A stretch of 64,000 nucleotides of DNA from Haematococcus lacustris (GCA_030144725.1 JASKMD010000018.1:3515114-3579113), one strand, 5' to 3'. Shown: positions 10,903-24,300, counted from the stretch's first letter. The notes: generated from the sequence alone by a model not told the origin. Translations and numbers: made by a program.

Positions 10903-13358
10903 GTAGTGACAAAAACTGTCATAGCACCATGGAAACGCCCTGTTCCATGTCAAAAAGTTTGAATTGAGCTGCTACTAGAGCACCATAGGTCACATTTGTG
11001 TAAAATGATCCTGCAAATGCTTTTGGTACCACGAGAGCGTCCAGCATCCAGGCTATGGGAGGGAGGTGTCATAGCTGTGTCTGCTGCAACCGTTGTAATT
11101 TCTGCAAGTGCTGATGCCATAGTTCCTTTGGCTGCTTCTGCAAAATCTTAACCTAGGGCAGATGTTATGCTTCCAGGCTGAGAATTGGTGTTAACAGTGC
11201 TGGCTCTTTGACTAGGTAAGGGCAGTTTCACAGCTGGTCGAGGTGCTTTAGCCAGTCATTTCTTATGCCGCATTGCCATAAGCTGCTCCTTCCAGTGCTT
11301 TGATATTGATAGACAGACATGATGCTCTCCGGCCGTATGTGGGCGGCTCGCTGGCTGGCATCTCAACCCCCATGACTGCTGACACTACTGCGTAGGTATG
11401 TGCACTGTGCACTGGGCTGTATGCATTAGGTTGTAGGCTCTATGCACTGGAGCTGTCTCCGTCTGCCTGCTTCTGCCTGACAGCTCCTCTAGCTAAACAG
11501 TCTAGCTGAACAGCACCCTTGTCCCTCACTAGGGCCTCCATTTGAGCCGGACCAGTAGTGGCCACTAGCAGCCACTAACGGGAATACTTGCGGCCACTAG
11601 TGGTGCATGATGCATGAGTGCCTACCACCTACACTGTTGCCTGACCGCGAGGGCTATTGTGTGGAGTTGGCAGGAAAAACATGCGCTGATTGTAAGCTGA
11701 TGACAGTTCAACAAAAGGGGGCACACACTACTGTGCCGCAACAGCCTGCTGTTGCTGGGCCTTGGGAGCCTTGTCTCTCTGGCCGCTCGTAGCCCAGGCC
11801 AGGGTACTCCTTGCCCTTGGCTGGCAGAGCTCCCTGCTCTGGCCACCAGCACAGCACCAGCGGGCGCCACCTGCTCACCCCAATGCACTGCATGTTCAAC
11901 GCTGCATAGCAGTCCCTGTCCAGCCACCTGCCTGGCTGTGGTGCTGGCTTGGCTTTGGCAGCCTTGCCCTCGCTCAGCTTAGCTGCCTGCTCAGCCTTGG
12001 TGTGCTTGCTGTGCTTGGCTGGAGGGGGAGTGCTGGGACCTGGCTCTAAGGCTGCTGCCAGTGTGGCTTCCTGGCTGCTGCATGGGGCCTGTGGGGGCTT
12101 GCGGGGGCCACTGCCGGGCACCACATCAGGCCCCGCACAGGCTGGTCATGCTGCTGGCTCCATGCTGGGCGCCATAGGCGGAGGTCCATCTGCCCTGTTG
12201 GGGGCTTCCAGCCTGCACGCCTGGTGGGCTGCTCATGGTCCAGCTCCTCCTCACATGGCTGCTTGCCATCCACTGCTGAGCTGACCCGGGTGGTGTGGTG
12301 CTCATCCACAAGCACCACCCTGCCCCGCAGCTGGTCTGAGCCCCTGGGCCTGCACACCACCTTGCAGCAGGCCCGCAGCACCACATCAGCACCCCACCCA
12401 CCCCTGGTGCCAATGCTAGCAGCGCCAAAGCACACCACCAGCTGCTTGGCACGCCCATGGCGCTCCATGGGCACCTCCGCCATGTCCTTCTCCAACTGCA
12501 GCCATGCACACAAGGCACATACATGGTGGCTGACATGGTGGCACCGGGTTAGGCATTCCTAGTGTTCCAGCCATTTCTGCGCTCCTGTCGTTGTTTTCCT
12601 TGAGGTGAGCCAGACGCCGCAATGGAACCAACAGTAGCGATGGGTAACTACACATCGCTTAATTCATGTAGCATACATTCGGCTAGGGACACGCACCTTT
12701 CAGTTTCTTTGCCGGGCCCTTCTTTTGCTTGTCGGTGCCCTTCCACTTCTTCTGAGCCATCGCGCGATGTGCATTGAAACGGGCGGTGGCGTTTTTAGGC
12801 AACTTGGGTCTCCCGAGAGATTCATCAGCAGCAGCTGGAGTCTCGCTGAACAGCCCTGCGGCTGTCAGCTGTGTGACTGTAAAACACCAACCACCACCAA
12901 CAGCTGCCGCTCGCCTGCCTGCCTGCTGCCCCTGCCCTGGCCGCAGCATTATGAACTATGCCCTAGCCCTGACGTGCATGCGGCTACGCCTGTTCGCCCT
13001 GGCCACGGCCCTGGCCATGCTGCCCTACACCTTGCTCTACACTTACGTTGGCTCCACCAGCAACAACATCATCAAGACCATCCAGGAGGGAGGCAAGCTG
13101 GGTGATGCCCGGGGTCAGTTAGCCGTGGTGGTAATAGCAGGCAGCCTGGCCGTCATTGCAGTGCTATACGTGGGCTTGGCTCTGAAGCAAGCACTGCGGG
13201 CCGTTGCCAGAGAGGAGGGGATGGATGGTGGGGAAGGGGGAGGCGGAGAGGAGGACCCAGCTTTCTTGAGGCCTGCGGAGGAGGTGCCGTTGCTGGCACA
13301 GACAGCATGCCAGCAGCTGAGTGCCGGACCGCATGCGCTGGGTAAGGTCTTGGGGTAA
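8806..13358 (+). CDS. VTT-domain membrane protein, TVP38/TMEM64 (DedA-like) family
   Basis: Five exons: 8806-8937, 9111-9249, 9553-9604, 10626-10751 and 12947-13358. Splice phases match throughout and give 286 residues. Exon 1 holds an N-terminal membrane segment (VFKALLLVVSCACILLLAHY). Exon 2 has the start of the VTT domain (VLPVFILVNATSTILLLPSA, then FAGAVFGVPLG). Exon 3 has the conserved GTYTGQCLAFLLGRY. Exon 4 ends LLLRLSPVLPD. Exon 5 has MNYALALT, two further membrane segments and an acidic Gly/Glu-rich tail. The family acts in Golgi, ER or plastid membranes; members are linked to lipid scrambling and vesicle traffic. The last intron (10752-12946) contains an antisense Fanzor copy. Exon 4 is preceded by a partial duplicate of its own acceptor region (about 10556-10600). 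Confidence 0.85.
11511..12855 (-). mobile_element. Fanzor element, family A, internally deleted (copy F3)
   Basis: Read on the minus strand, the copy starts near 12850 with a basic leader (KKGPAKKLKG, NLS-like). An exon with [13 protein letters not shown] sequence follows at about 12655-12560. Next come QLVVCFGAASIG and the RuvC-II motif GRVVLVDEHHTTRVS at about 12330-12290. After a frameshift comes the RuvC-III motif [15 protein letters not shown] at about 11920. The right end, with the shared TCAAATGGAGGCCCTAGTG word, lies at about 11515-11550. RuvC-I is missing: the leader exon runs straight into the RuvC-II region. It sits in the last intron of the VTT gene, antisense to it. Fanzors are eukaryotic TnpB relatives (RNA-guided nucleases); this copy cannot encode an active one. 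Confidence 0.75.
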
Positions 13359-13956
13359 CATTAGAAGGCAAAGCGGAAACGCATATCGTGTGCTGATTGG
13401 AAGTGTGGCTGTACGTGGCCAAGTACACTGCCGTGAAGACAGTCGTGCAAACGTTACCACATGCCCAAACGGTAAGGTCGCTGCTGTGCCTGGAAACCGA
13501 CCTTACGGTGGAAGGTCAGGCGGTTGCTTGGGTTGGGACATGCTCCTATCAAGGTGCTGGTGGGCCGGTGGGATGGTGAATGGTGGGAAGGAGGTGCTGA
13601 TCATGAGCAACCTGGGAATCTTGGGAGGGGGTGGCGGCATGGGGCCTCAGGGACTCCTTGGCTCTGCTAGGTCTGCCAAGCACTGGAGGCTGTGGCCCTG
13701 GCTGCTACACATGGCCAGCCATCAGGGTGCTGCATGATCACGTGTTCACGTTGTGGATAAGCAGCAGAGCATGTAGTGCTCACATGTATCATAGCAATAG
13801 GAGCAATGGTTGCCTGAACTGTTTTTTGTGGTATGCCAGTGTCCTATACGTTTACATATGGGCCTATAATGACCTAATTGGCCTGCCCTTCATGGGGTGC
13901 TTGTGAGTTTTCATTTCTTTATGCGGGTTGGGAGACAGCTGCAAAGGTAGAAGATA
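13359..13956. other. 3' flank of the VTT gene, no gene seen
   Basis: Nothing beyond short open frames is visible. The poly(A) signal of the VTT gene was not located with confidence. Confidence 0.35.
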
Positions 13957-14370
13957 CTGTAGTGATACGCCTTGTTGGTGATACGCTGATTTGGTGAAAA
14001 TCAAAAACCGGACCCAAAGACCCCTTCGGCACATATTTGGTGACAACGCCTGGCTCAAACATTGAAGTGATACATGTTTGGTGACTCTCAATTCTTAATT
14101 CATCTACGAAGCCAGAGGCTGCCTGCTGTAAGTGCAACACCTAGCAATAGCACATTGGCTACACATGCATTTGTTCACTATTGGGGCAGCCGCCTTCAAG
14201 CACTGAAGCGTGTGTCTGCTTCCATCACAGCCTCATCATCCTCACTATCACTATTGCTCCCACCGCTATCAGAGCGGCTGCTGGGTGACAGCCGCGTGCT
14301 CAAACAATTGTTGATACAATTTGGTGACGAAATGATTTGGTGAAATCACCAACAAGGCGTATCACTACAG
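13957..14370. mobile_element. MITE with 26-bp perfect TIRs and TA target site
   Basis: The arms at 13957-13982 and 14345-14370 are exact reverse complements over 26 bp, beginning CTGTAGTGATACGCC. Each is flanked outside by TA (13955-13956 and 14371-14372), as for Tc1/mariner-like or related elements. The 8-mer TTTGGTGA occurs five times in the same orientation inside (13990, 14036, 14077, 14320, 14336), clustered towards both ends like subterminal transposase-binding sites. No coding capacity is seen. It lies between the convergent 3' ends of the VTT and MSH4 genes. Confidence 0.8.
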
Positions 14371-15133
14371 TATATGTAACAAGATCCAGATCTATGAAAT
14401 GGCCAAGACTTGGACCCAGCCATGAACTACCACCACTATGGCTGCATGAACATGCAAGACAATCATGAAGGAATCAAGGTTCGGCCGAGTTAGTACGCAT
14501 TGCATGTGCTTACCCAGCACAGCCACAAAGCGGGTGACATACCAACCCGAGAGCCTGTCATAGCATTGATGTGTTGGTTGAAAGTATTCTTCCCTCTCAC
14601 TCCCCCTCCCACTCCCCCTCTCAGCCCACATTCTCTGGCAGGTGTCCTTCTGGCACTCAGCGCACGCCCAAGGAGCATTGCTGTAGCAACCAGCAGATTG
14701 TCCGATGTATCTGCCCTAGCCCGCCGCCAGCCTCGCTTGCAACGTGCGGAGCCTCGCGAGCAGGCCGGCCAGCTGCGGGCAAGTCTCCAACGCCTTCGCG
14801 TCCCAACGATTGCCACAGCCTGCGGATTCTACGGCTTTTGCGTCCTCTGCTCTGAGCGGCAACCGCGACGCCTCATCGAGGCCCAGCGCACCCCAGACGG
14901 CGTCAGGCGCCGCGCCATCGCCTTCGCCCAGCCACGAGAAAGGATCGCCCTCGTCAGCTTCGTAGCCAGCAGTGCCCGGAGCCAGTCCTGTAGCATGCGC
15001 CACACCATCACCCACATATTATGCTCACTAGAACCGCTTGAAGCGATGACTTATGACTACGAGTGCTGACGGTTGCGGATAGCCCCCCCCATTCTGCCTT
15101 TGCAAAGTTTGCCCCTCTGCCTCAACTGCTGCC
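14371..15133. other. 3' flank of MSH4; open minus-strand frame of unknown status
   Basis: A minus-strand open frame at 15015-14716 encodes an acidic, Ala/Leu-rich stretch ending in LAGLLARLRTLQARLAAG. It could be an extra 3' exon of MSH4 or of another gene. My MSH4 model already ends in phase with a stop at 15134, so I leave it unassigned. Confidence 0.3.
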
Positions 15134-18100
15134 TCAGTCACCAGCACAGAGCCCACCTTTGCCATCGTCAGCCGTCAGAGGGTCCACACCCAGCTGTTGC
15201 ACCAATGCTTCCACCTGCAGCGCCACCTGAGCTAGTTCCCGAGCCCAGCTTGCGTCTGCCTCCTCACCCCTTTCCCCCAGGCCTCCACTGCCATGTGCCA
15301 GGCGGTCTTGCTGCTCCTGCTGGGCAGGACCTGGTGCCCGAGTGTCTACCCCTGGCTGCAGCATCCTGGAAGTAGCCTGCCCAGGGGCTGGGGGCCAGCC
15401 GGCCTGTGAGGGGGCTTGGGGGCTTGTGTGGAGAGGAAGGGGTGACGATGCCGGTACTAAGGTCGGAAGACAGGCTGCTTCTCTGATTTGCACGAAAGCA
15501 GCCACCCTGCATGCCATGCAACACTACCATGCGCCATCATGTACGTGTGTCCATGCACCATGTAAACACCGGGCTGTAATAGTTTGCCATGGGCAGCACA
15601 CAGGAGTTATGCTAGACTGCTAAGCAATAGAGTGCAGCTGGTAGGGTGGTCAGCCAGCAAGGTCAGATCTCGCAGGGTCAGATCCAACACATGGATCTGG
15701 TCAGATTTGACACACGGTGAGGTGAGATGGCGTGGTCAGATGAAGTAGTGGACGAGCTGGCACCAACCTTCTGGCTCGCTCTAGGAGTGGTGGCGGGAAG
15801 CCCAGGCTGGCAGCCAGGGTCAGGCCGTAGTGAGGAGGCAGGGGTGCCTGACGCCCGCCCTTCAGCTGCCAGGTGAAGTCCAGGTGCTGCGGGGCGGCAT
15901 TGACCTGGATCGGGGAGGGACAAGAGCAGCAGTGATGTCGACCACGAAGGCTATGACAGCGGGAGCAGCGGAAGCATGTCCAGTGGAAGCATCTTGTGCA
16001 AGCATCTACCCAATCTCGCCTCAGGCAACCCTGCGTTGCCTACCCATTCTTCCCCCGCACTGCTCCGCCGCGCCTTGCTCCGCCCTGCTCCACCCTGCCC
16101 TGCCCCAGCACCCCTCACCATTAGGCGCCACAGCCGTGCATGTGAGTAGGTGAGGGTGAGAGCCTCCAGCTGCTGGAAGTGGGTGGCGAACAGTGCCAGC
16201 ACCCTGCAGCGCAGCAGCTCCTCGCACACAGCCCAGGCTAGAGCCACGCCATCAGAGGTGGAGGTGGCGCGACCCAGCTCATCCACCAGTACCAGGCTGT
16301 GGCTGTCAGCGTGGTCCAGGATATTGGCGACCTCCTGGGAGACATGGGTGGGGATGCATGGAGCGCGTGAGTGCAAGGAAAGGTGTGACTAAGCCAGCCT
16401 TGAGGTGGCCATGGCCGGGTGGATGAGAGGAGGGGTAGGGAGGTAGGGATTAGGGATGAGGGGGTAGCAGAGGAGAGAGAGGAGGGGAGGGAGGAAAGGA
16501 GGGGAGGGAGGAGAGGAGGGGAGGGAGCAGAGGAGGGGAGGGAGGAGAGGAGGGGAGGGAGGCAGGCATACAAGGTGTGCCATGCAAGGTGTAATGAGTG
16601 TGAATAGGGAGAGTTTAGCTGATCAATTGATACAAAGCTGTGGTTGACATAGGGCAAAGCTGTGACTGTGTGAGAGGGAGCGCAGACCCTCTGGCCTAGA
16701 TGTGATAGGGGTGCCAGGGTGCTAGGGCACAGATATCTGAAGGGTGCTAGCGGGTTCAGTCAAAGAAAGAGAAGAAGAAGAAGAAGAAGAAGAAGAAGAA
16801 TGCAGGCAGGCATCAGCAGGAGCAGTCAGGTCCGCAGCTGACCTGCATCTCCATCATGAAGCTGCTAGCGTTGGTCTCTATGGAGTCCCCGGTGCCCATG
16901 CGGGTGAACAGACGGGTGAAGGGCCTGTTCAGACAAGGCAGGGGAGAAGGACCTGTTTAGGCAAGGCAGGGGTGAAGGGCCTCTTCAGGCAAGGCAGGGG
17001 TGCAGGGCCAGTTTAGGCAGGCAGGGGTGAAGGGCCTGTCTAGGCAAAGCGGGGGTGTCAGGGCATTGTCAGTGCTGCGCCCCATGCTCTAGGTGACCTC
17101 GCCTGAATTCTCCCCAAGCGCTATTACAAGAAAAGAAAGAAAGAAAGAACTACTCTCCCGAGGAAGCGTGACTGGACTTCTTTATTTGCTCCATGTGATG
17201 GTTGGCCGCCCTAGCCTGGAGGGGGACCGTCCCTTTACTCGTGTTGGGAACAATTCCGTCGTTGTGGATCGATCTTGCGACCTCTCTGTTGTAGGCGAGA
17301 CCATTTACCAACTGAGCCACTAACCGCACGACGGGGCGGGAGGTTGTGATTACACACGCTGCCTGCTGCTCCTGCCCAGCCGGCCCGCTGCTCCCTGCCC
17401 ACCCTGCCTCTGACCCTGCCCAACCAGCCTGCCACCCGCGTTTCATCTTTTTCAGCACTACCACTACCCCGCTCCCTGCCATCCCTGCCGGGTAGACTCC
17501 CATTCAGTAAACCGACTACACACTAGCTACCACCCGCTTGCCCCTGCCCAGGCACCCTGCCCAGGCACCCTGCCTGCCCCTGCCTGCTGCACAGGGCTGC
17601 TGACCTGCACGTTCGTTGAGTAAAGCTGCCCAGGCTGTTGTTAAGCTGTTGAGCCGTGCAGCCTGCTGCCTCACCTGCTGCTCCCTGCCTGCTGACTGAC
17701 AGTGCGTTTCAGGACCTTCGAGCTTTCTCTTCATTTTCTACACTTTTCGCCTTTTTTCTTTCAGCCTCCAAGCGGCTCACCTGAAGGCCACCTGACTGCT
17801 GCTGCTGACCTGATTGCTGACAGACAATGCGTGGCCGTAAGCGCGGCTCATCACCTGAAGGCCATAGCAGCAGCCGGCACCAGGCATCCCGCTTGGGCCA
17901 TCACCACCAGCAAGGCCACCTGCTTCAGGTAGGTGCTCTTGCCTGCCTGTGGCCACACAGCAGCAAGGGGGACAGGCAGGGGGCTGGGTAGGGTGGGGGA
18001 TAGGGTGGGGGTGGTAGGGTGGGTGGGTAAGGGTGGGGGCGGGGTAGGGTGGGGGCGGTAGGGGGGATATAAGGGGTGGGGGTAAAGGGGGATGGGGGGC

Positions 18101-18290
18101 CAATCAGAAGCCCCAGGGGGGTCAAAGAGCTCACAGAGCAGCCAGCCCACTGCGGCTGCTGCAGGGGCTGCTGCTGGTATGCTGTGTGACGCACACCACT
18201 CCATGCTGCTGCTGGCCCACTGCCGCACCTCTGCCGCCGCTGCTGCTGCTGCGGCTGCTGCGGCTGCTGCTGCGGCTGCTGCAGCCCTCC

Positions 18291-18329
<39 letters not shown>

Positions 18330-21300
18330 GCTGGCAACCCACCATGTTGGGGCCGGTGATGAGGTGCAGGCACGCCTCCTCCTGGTCCATGTCGGTGTCG
18401 TTAGGTTGGCAGACCGAGTCAGGCCGGGCGTCCAGCAGGGGGTGACGGCCCTGTGAAACCCACCCAGAGCTGCCATGGGGAGGTGGTTGGGTGGTTGCGG
18501 CACAGCATGCATGAAGTAGTGGGAGGGCTGGGTTCAGTGGCTCAGGGCTTAGTAGCCGCATAGCATTCGCAACCTTGCCACAGCCTGCCAGACCATTGCG
18601 CCTCTGCACATGGTAGGATGAGGTAGGATGAGGCACAACACGCTGCAAAGCAGGCCAGAAGCGGCGGTGGCGATGCCTGAGTACACTACACTTGACCAGT
18701 AGTAGCCTTCCCACCCTGCTGCTGCCCCACCCCCCTGCTACTGCCCCTCCCCCCTGCTGCTGTCCCCCACCTGGGTTATGCTCAGCCGCCCACCCCCCTC
18801 CAGCACCAGGGGCCTGCAGTAGGGCCGGCCAGCAGGGGCATGGCCTGCCACCTCCCCGAACGCCAGCAGCATGTCCAGCAAGGCCAGGCTGTCAACCAGG
18901 CGCAGCAGCAGCCGCATGTGACGACCCACATGTGCCACCAGGCCGTCTAGCACCTGGCAGCAAGGACCAGGACCACCCAGCCTTGAGCCGTGTAGAGCAG
19001 GCCATGCAATCTATAGATGTAGCCTTCCACCTCATCAGTGGTTTGAGATGTGTATAGATCAGAGCGGGTGGTGTGACAGGGAGATGCAGCCTTCCAAACC
19101 TACCACACCTGCTCGGTGAGCACCAGGCAGTCGTGAGCGGCATCCTGCAGCCGGGCGTTCAGGGCGTTGAGCTCGTGGGTGGCTGCCAGCAGGCTGTTGC
19201 GCCCACGCTTCTCCAACACCAGCCAGCCCCTGGAGCCAAGGGGAGGGGCGGGAGGGCGGGAAGGGGGGTCAGGAGGGGCGGGAGTGGCGGGGCAGTAGCC
19301 AAGGCCATGGGCCAAGGCCGGGGTCTGGGTCTGGGTCTGGGTCTGGGTCTGGGTCTGGGTCTGGGTCTGGGTCTGGGTCTGGGTCTGAGTCAGGACAGTC
19401 GAGAGACTCAGGCAGTGGTTTGATGGCAACTGAAGAGCAAAGCTACCTGGGCAGGTTCACAGGGCGCTGGGCAGGTCCCAGGGTAGAGGGCAGCTGCAGG
19501 TGGAAGCCGCGCCTGTTGGCGTACTTGACCTGAGGCGTGCACAGAGGGAGCCAGCAGCCAGTGGCTAGCAGAGCTTGACTGACAGCAGTAGTCAAGACAG
19601 GCAGCAGTGGCAGCAGCCGCAGCCAGCAGGCGTGTGGTAGTGCAAGGTGAAGATGGGGTAAAGCCAAGGGATCGTGTGTGGGAGGGTGAGTGCTCCTCCA
19701 CGCCCCACCCTCCTCCCTACAGAGACCTGCAGAACCCTAGAACCATGCAGCCTGGTCCTCTTTGCCCTTCTCAGCTCGCCCCCCTTGCTGAGGGTGGGGT
19801 GGACACGGTGACCCCCCTCTCACCTGCAGCTGCTGGCCGGCACTGGCCTGCCTCTCACCCCGCTTGGTCGTCCCGCCCCGCCGGCCCCACCCCGCCCCTC
19901 CAACCTCCTGCTCTTGCTCCTGCCCCTCAGCCCCCTCCTCCTCCCCCTCCTCCTCAGGCACTCCCTCCTCTTGCCCAGGCTGCAAGGGGTGCGCCAGCCG
20001 CCGGCTCCTGTGGCCTGCACCCCGCGCTTGGGCCCAGGCCCCCTGCTGCCGGCTGGCGGTGCCGCTGCTGTTGGCATCGTCCAGCTCCAGCCGGTACTTG
20101 TCGGCTAGATGTGGCACCTGCAGGGGCAGGAGGGCAGTGGCGCTCTCTGTCCAGCAGCCCCCATCACTGCCAGCTTGTGTCGCTGTCAAAAGCCTGTGCA
20201 GCCAGCAGTTGGAGGTACTGCCCGCCTGCGGCAATGACCGCCTCAGGCAATGGCTGGCTGAGGCATGACAGCCTGGGGCAGTCTGAGGCCACCTTCACTA
20301 TCATGGTGGCAACCACGGCTGACAGTGGTTTATTCCTTGTAGCCACAGCACCTTAGAGCCAATGCAATGACCTCTTGAAACGGTGGACACCTCCACTATG
20401 TGGCAATGAGGGTATATAGATAGGGTCCAATAGGGGAGCAAGAGATACAAAGCAGGATATACGAGGCAGTATGAGGTACAAAGCAGGGAAGAACAACAAA
20501 AGACACCAATACCATGTGTAGCATTGGCTAGGGGTCTGGCTGCCCCTGCCTCCACACCATGTCCACGTGTTCACGCATCATCACCAGCTCCACCACATAT
20601 GCACCAAGGCCAAAGGTAAAGTGTATACCCTCCATCACAACGTTGACTTGTCAGTGGGCAATGTCAGTCAGCAGCATGGCTCCAAGGCCACTTGGCAATG
20701 CTGCTGGTGGTTCTATGGCTTGGTGGCTAGCAACAGACTGGGTATAGCCAGGTGCTGCTTGGTGATCAGGGAATGTTCCAATCAATGTTCTAATGCAAGC
20801 ATTGGGCACAGGCCACCGGACTGATGCCAGGCTTAGTTCACCAGGATAGCCATGCAGTTGCATGGGACCTGCTGGCTGTCACAGCCCAGCTCTGCTGCTG
20901 CTGTGTTGCTAGGCTATGTATCAGCACATTAGTATCTCCCTAGCAGCACTGGGACAGCGGCCTCCTTCCTCCCACCCAACCCAACCCCACCCCCCCGCTC
21001 CACCCGTCATCCAACGCCCAGCCCACTCCACCCCACTCAACGCCACCCACCCAATTAACCACCCAACCGACCAATCAACCTGCACACTCCACGCCACCCA
21101 CCCACCCAACGTGCCCACTCCAACCCACCCTAAGCACCACCCACTACACCCCACACCATGACCGCCCCCATGGCATGGGGACCACTGGACAGCATGGTGG
21201 GGCAGCCAGCGTATGCTGCCTGAATCTGAACATACTTGGGCTGACCAGCTGCCCACCCTCCCTCCACCCCCACAGGTCACACCCAGCACCCGGTCCTGCT

Positions 21301-24300
21301 GCAGTGCCAGTGTCAGGACCAGCCAGGACCTGACCCAAGCACGTCAAGGCTGAGGCCCCCTGCCCCTGACACCAAGCCCATCATCTTCTGCAATGCGTCT
21401 GGCGGCGCGCTGCTGGTGTTCAGCCAGTTGATGCGCAAGGCCAGCCCCATGGCTCTGGGATCCTGATCCAGCCGCTGCAGCGCCTCAACCAACTCAGCCT
21501 GCAGCCGCACCCTCTGCACCTCCACATAGGTCAGGGAGGGGAGGAGGGAGGGCAGCAGGCTCCAGTCAAAGCCTGGCTGGCCAGAGTAGTCGGGGCCATA
21601 TCCGGTGCAGCGCAGGCGGGTGGCGGCTGGGAGGGCTACGGCCAGGGCTGCCAGGCGTGGGACTGACATCTGCTGTAAGGGCAGCTCGACACCTTTGATC
21701 CGGTGTCGCAACGGAGCTATGAGGATCAGCACTTGGCTCACAGTGAGAGTGGGACGGGGAGGACTTTGGCGCGCAACTGGGCGGTGAGGAGGTATAGAAG
21801 AGTGGGGAGGGGCTGAGTCAGGGTCGCTGCCTAGGGCTGCTGCTGCTGCTGCTGGGTCCTCATCGAGATCCACACCCGCCCAGCAGCCCCTGATGCTGGC
21901 TACCTCCACCTCTAGCAACCCTGGCCTGCACCTGCTCAGGTTGGCCACCACCGCAGCCAGGAGGTTGGGGCAGGGGCAGGTGTGCAGCGGCAGGAAAGGG
22001 ATGTGGAAGGGCTGGGTGAGGGAGTGCAGGGGCAGGCGGGCCAGCATGGCCCAGGGATGTTTGCCCTCCCAGTCATCGAGCATGGCCCAGTGCCGTTTGC
22101 CCTCCCAGTCATCTAGCTGCAGCTGCTGCCAGCTGCAGGCTGAGTCAGCCCGACTTTCCAGCAGGCTGCCCCCTGGCCCTGGATCAGCTTGCCAGCTGAT
22201 GCTGTGCAGGTGGAGGCGTGTGAGCTGGGTGGCGGCCAGCAGGGCGTCCAGCTGCTGCAGCCCGGACACCCTGACCCCTGGCAGCAGCAGGCTGTGTAGG
22301 CAGCGGGGCAGGCATGGAACAAAGCGCTCCAGCCCACTGCAACCAGCTGTCACATGCCCCAGCCTCAGCTCCAGGCACACCAGGCGGGTCAGTGGTGCGA
22401 TGATTGGCAGGAACGTGGGCAGCCCGCAAGGCAGGCCATTGTGTGTGAGGGTGAGACGGGTGAGGTGGGAGGCGAGGGGCAGCAGGGAGGGCAGGGCTGC
22501 CGGGCTGCCGCTGAGCTGCAGGCTGAGCTGGCTGAGGTTGCAGCTTACAAAATCCCTGCGGCTCTGAAGCCATGACTTTATTCCCTGGCCTGCTGGACTG
22601 TTTGCCGGTGGAGTCTCAGAGAGGTCCAGCTGCTGCAGCTGTGAGCACAGTGGGCGGTAGGAGAGGAGGTGATGCAGCGTCCCTGAGCCCAGGCTGCACC
22701 ACCGGAGCGTCAGGCCAGTCAGGCATGGAAACTTGGCAAATATGGCAATTGTGCAGTCAGGCGTCCACTCCGACCGCTGACTGCTGCTGCCCATGTTGTT
22801 TAGAAGGAAGGTGAAGCTCACTTGCTGAGCTGCGTGGCAGGGGCGGAGGCAGCTTAGGCTAGAAGCCACCAGGCCCGCGACCGTGACGCCCTTCGCGCCG
22901 GACGGCAGCCGCATTGTGATTGCAAATAGTAGCCGGCGAGTGCGTGTGGACAGAGCTTGCACCAGAAACTGCGGCAAGCCGCGTCGGGTCCACGTCGGCG
23001 GCCGAAGCTCTAGCCGGATGGCGGGTGCCTCTCGCAGCATCGCCATAGCCACACCCTTGCTGCTCAACAGCAGCTGGCGCCGACTGTGCGCGCTCAAACG
23101 ACGCCAGATTGCAGACGTGATGTCGAAGGGTAGATCACAGAAACTAAAGCCAGCTCGCACCACGCCCGGCGGTTGTGCGCCTAGCTCCTCTTGGCTGCGC
23201 GGCTGCACATTACTGGCTGCAGGAGTTCCCTTCGAAGAAGCTGGCTTGAAGATGGGTGTAGACGCAGTGTCAATGTCCGTGTCGGTCATTGTAAGACCAG
23301 TCGAAGCGCAGACAATGCAGTCACGCGCTGATATGGCTCGTGGATATGTTGGTCACGCAGCACATGCCGCCATGTACGTACATGCCGACATGGGCCGTAC
23401 AAAACTTGAACCTGTGCTGCCGAACCATGTGTGCTGATGTTGACCTGGTGAGGTCCAGCTTAGTACATGCAGTGCTGGACGGTGCAACCTCGTTTGCAAC
23501 CCATTGCTGATGCCTACATGGACGGGATATGCAGTCAAGGTCATCGCTACGGTGCAAGGAGATCCAAAATTGGCGCTTATGAGTCACCCCTTGCCTTCAA
23601 GGGCCACGCCTTGGGCTTGACACCTGAGGCTCACCCGTTCTCCCATGTTGTCGTGAGCAGCTGAATGCAATCACGCTCCACATGATAAAATGTGATGCCC
23701 AAATTTTGGATTATCAAATGAGTGATGGCGCTCGCATGCACACCAGCTGCAAATGCTGCAAGCCCATCCTCTTCCCACCAAGTAAACATCCGTAAGGGAT
23801 GAAGCTGTCTGACGGCTGTGATGTCACCCCTCCCGTCCCACCCCTGATACCGGGGTACCTGCTCCCTGTGTGCCTTGCAGCAGCCAGGCAGCAATGGTTC
23901 AGGCGCTGCTCCCTTGCCATCATCATCACTATCACATGGCATTTGCCTGTCGGCTTTGCTGCAACACACATACTCATACTCGCAGACTGGATGTGTCGTG
24001 TCTCATACTCACTGGATGCAGGCACGCCATGCTTCTCGAGTCAGGCAGACATGCCTCACCTTGTCAGTGATCTTGGTGAAGGCCGCACGGGCCACCTCCA
24101 GGAATGGGTCAGCCCCCTTGCGCACCGCGAAGCACTGCACAGCACAGCACTGCACAGCACTGCACAGCACTGCACTGCACAGCACAGCACAGCACTGCAC
24201 AGCAGGGCTGCCCACCTGATCTACCCACAACACAAATGTAGACACATCATCGAAAGCAAGTACTTACAAACCCAAACCCTGCGGGGCCTCCTCCCTATGA

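Noticed and set aside
24131..24206. CRISPR-like array
   Set aside because: The units are 10 bp without unique spacers, in a eukaryotic intron; simple tandem repeat.
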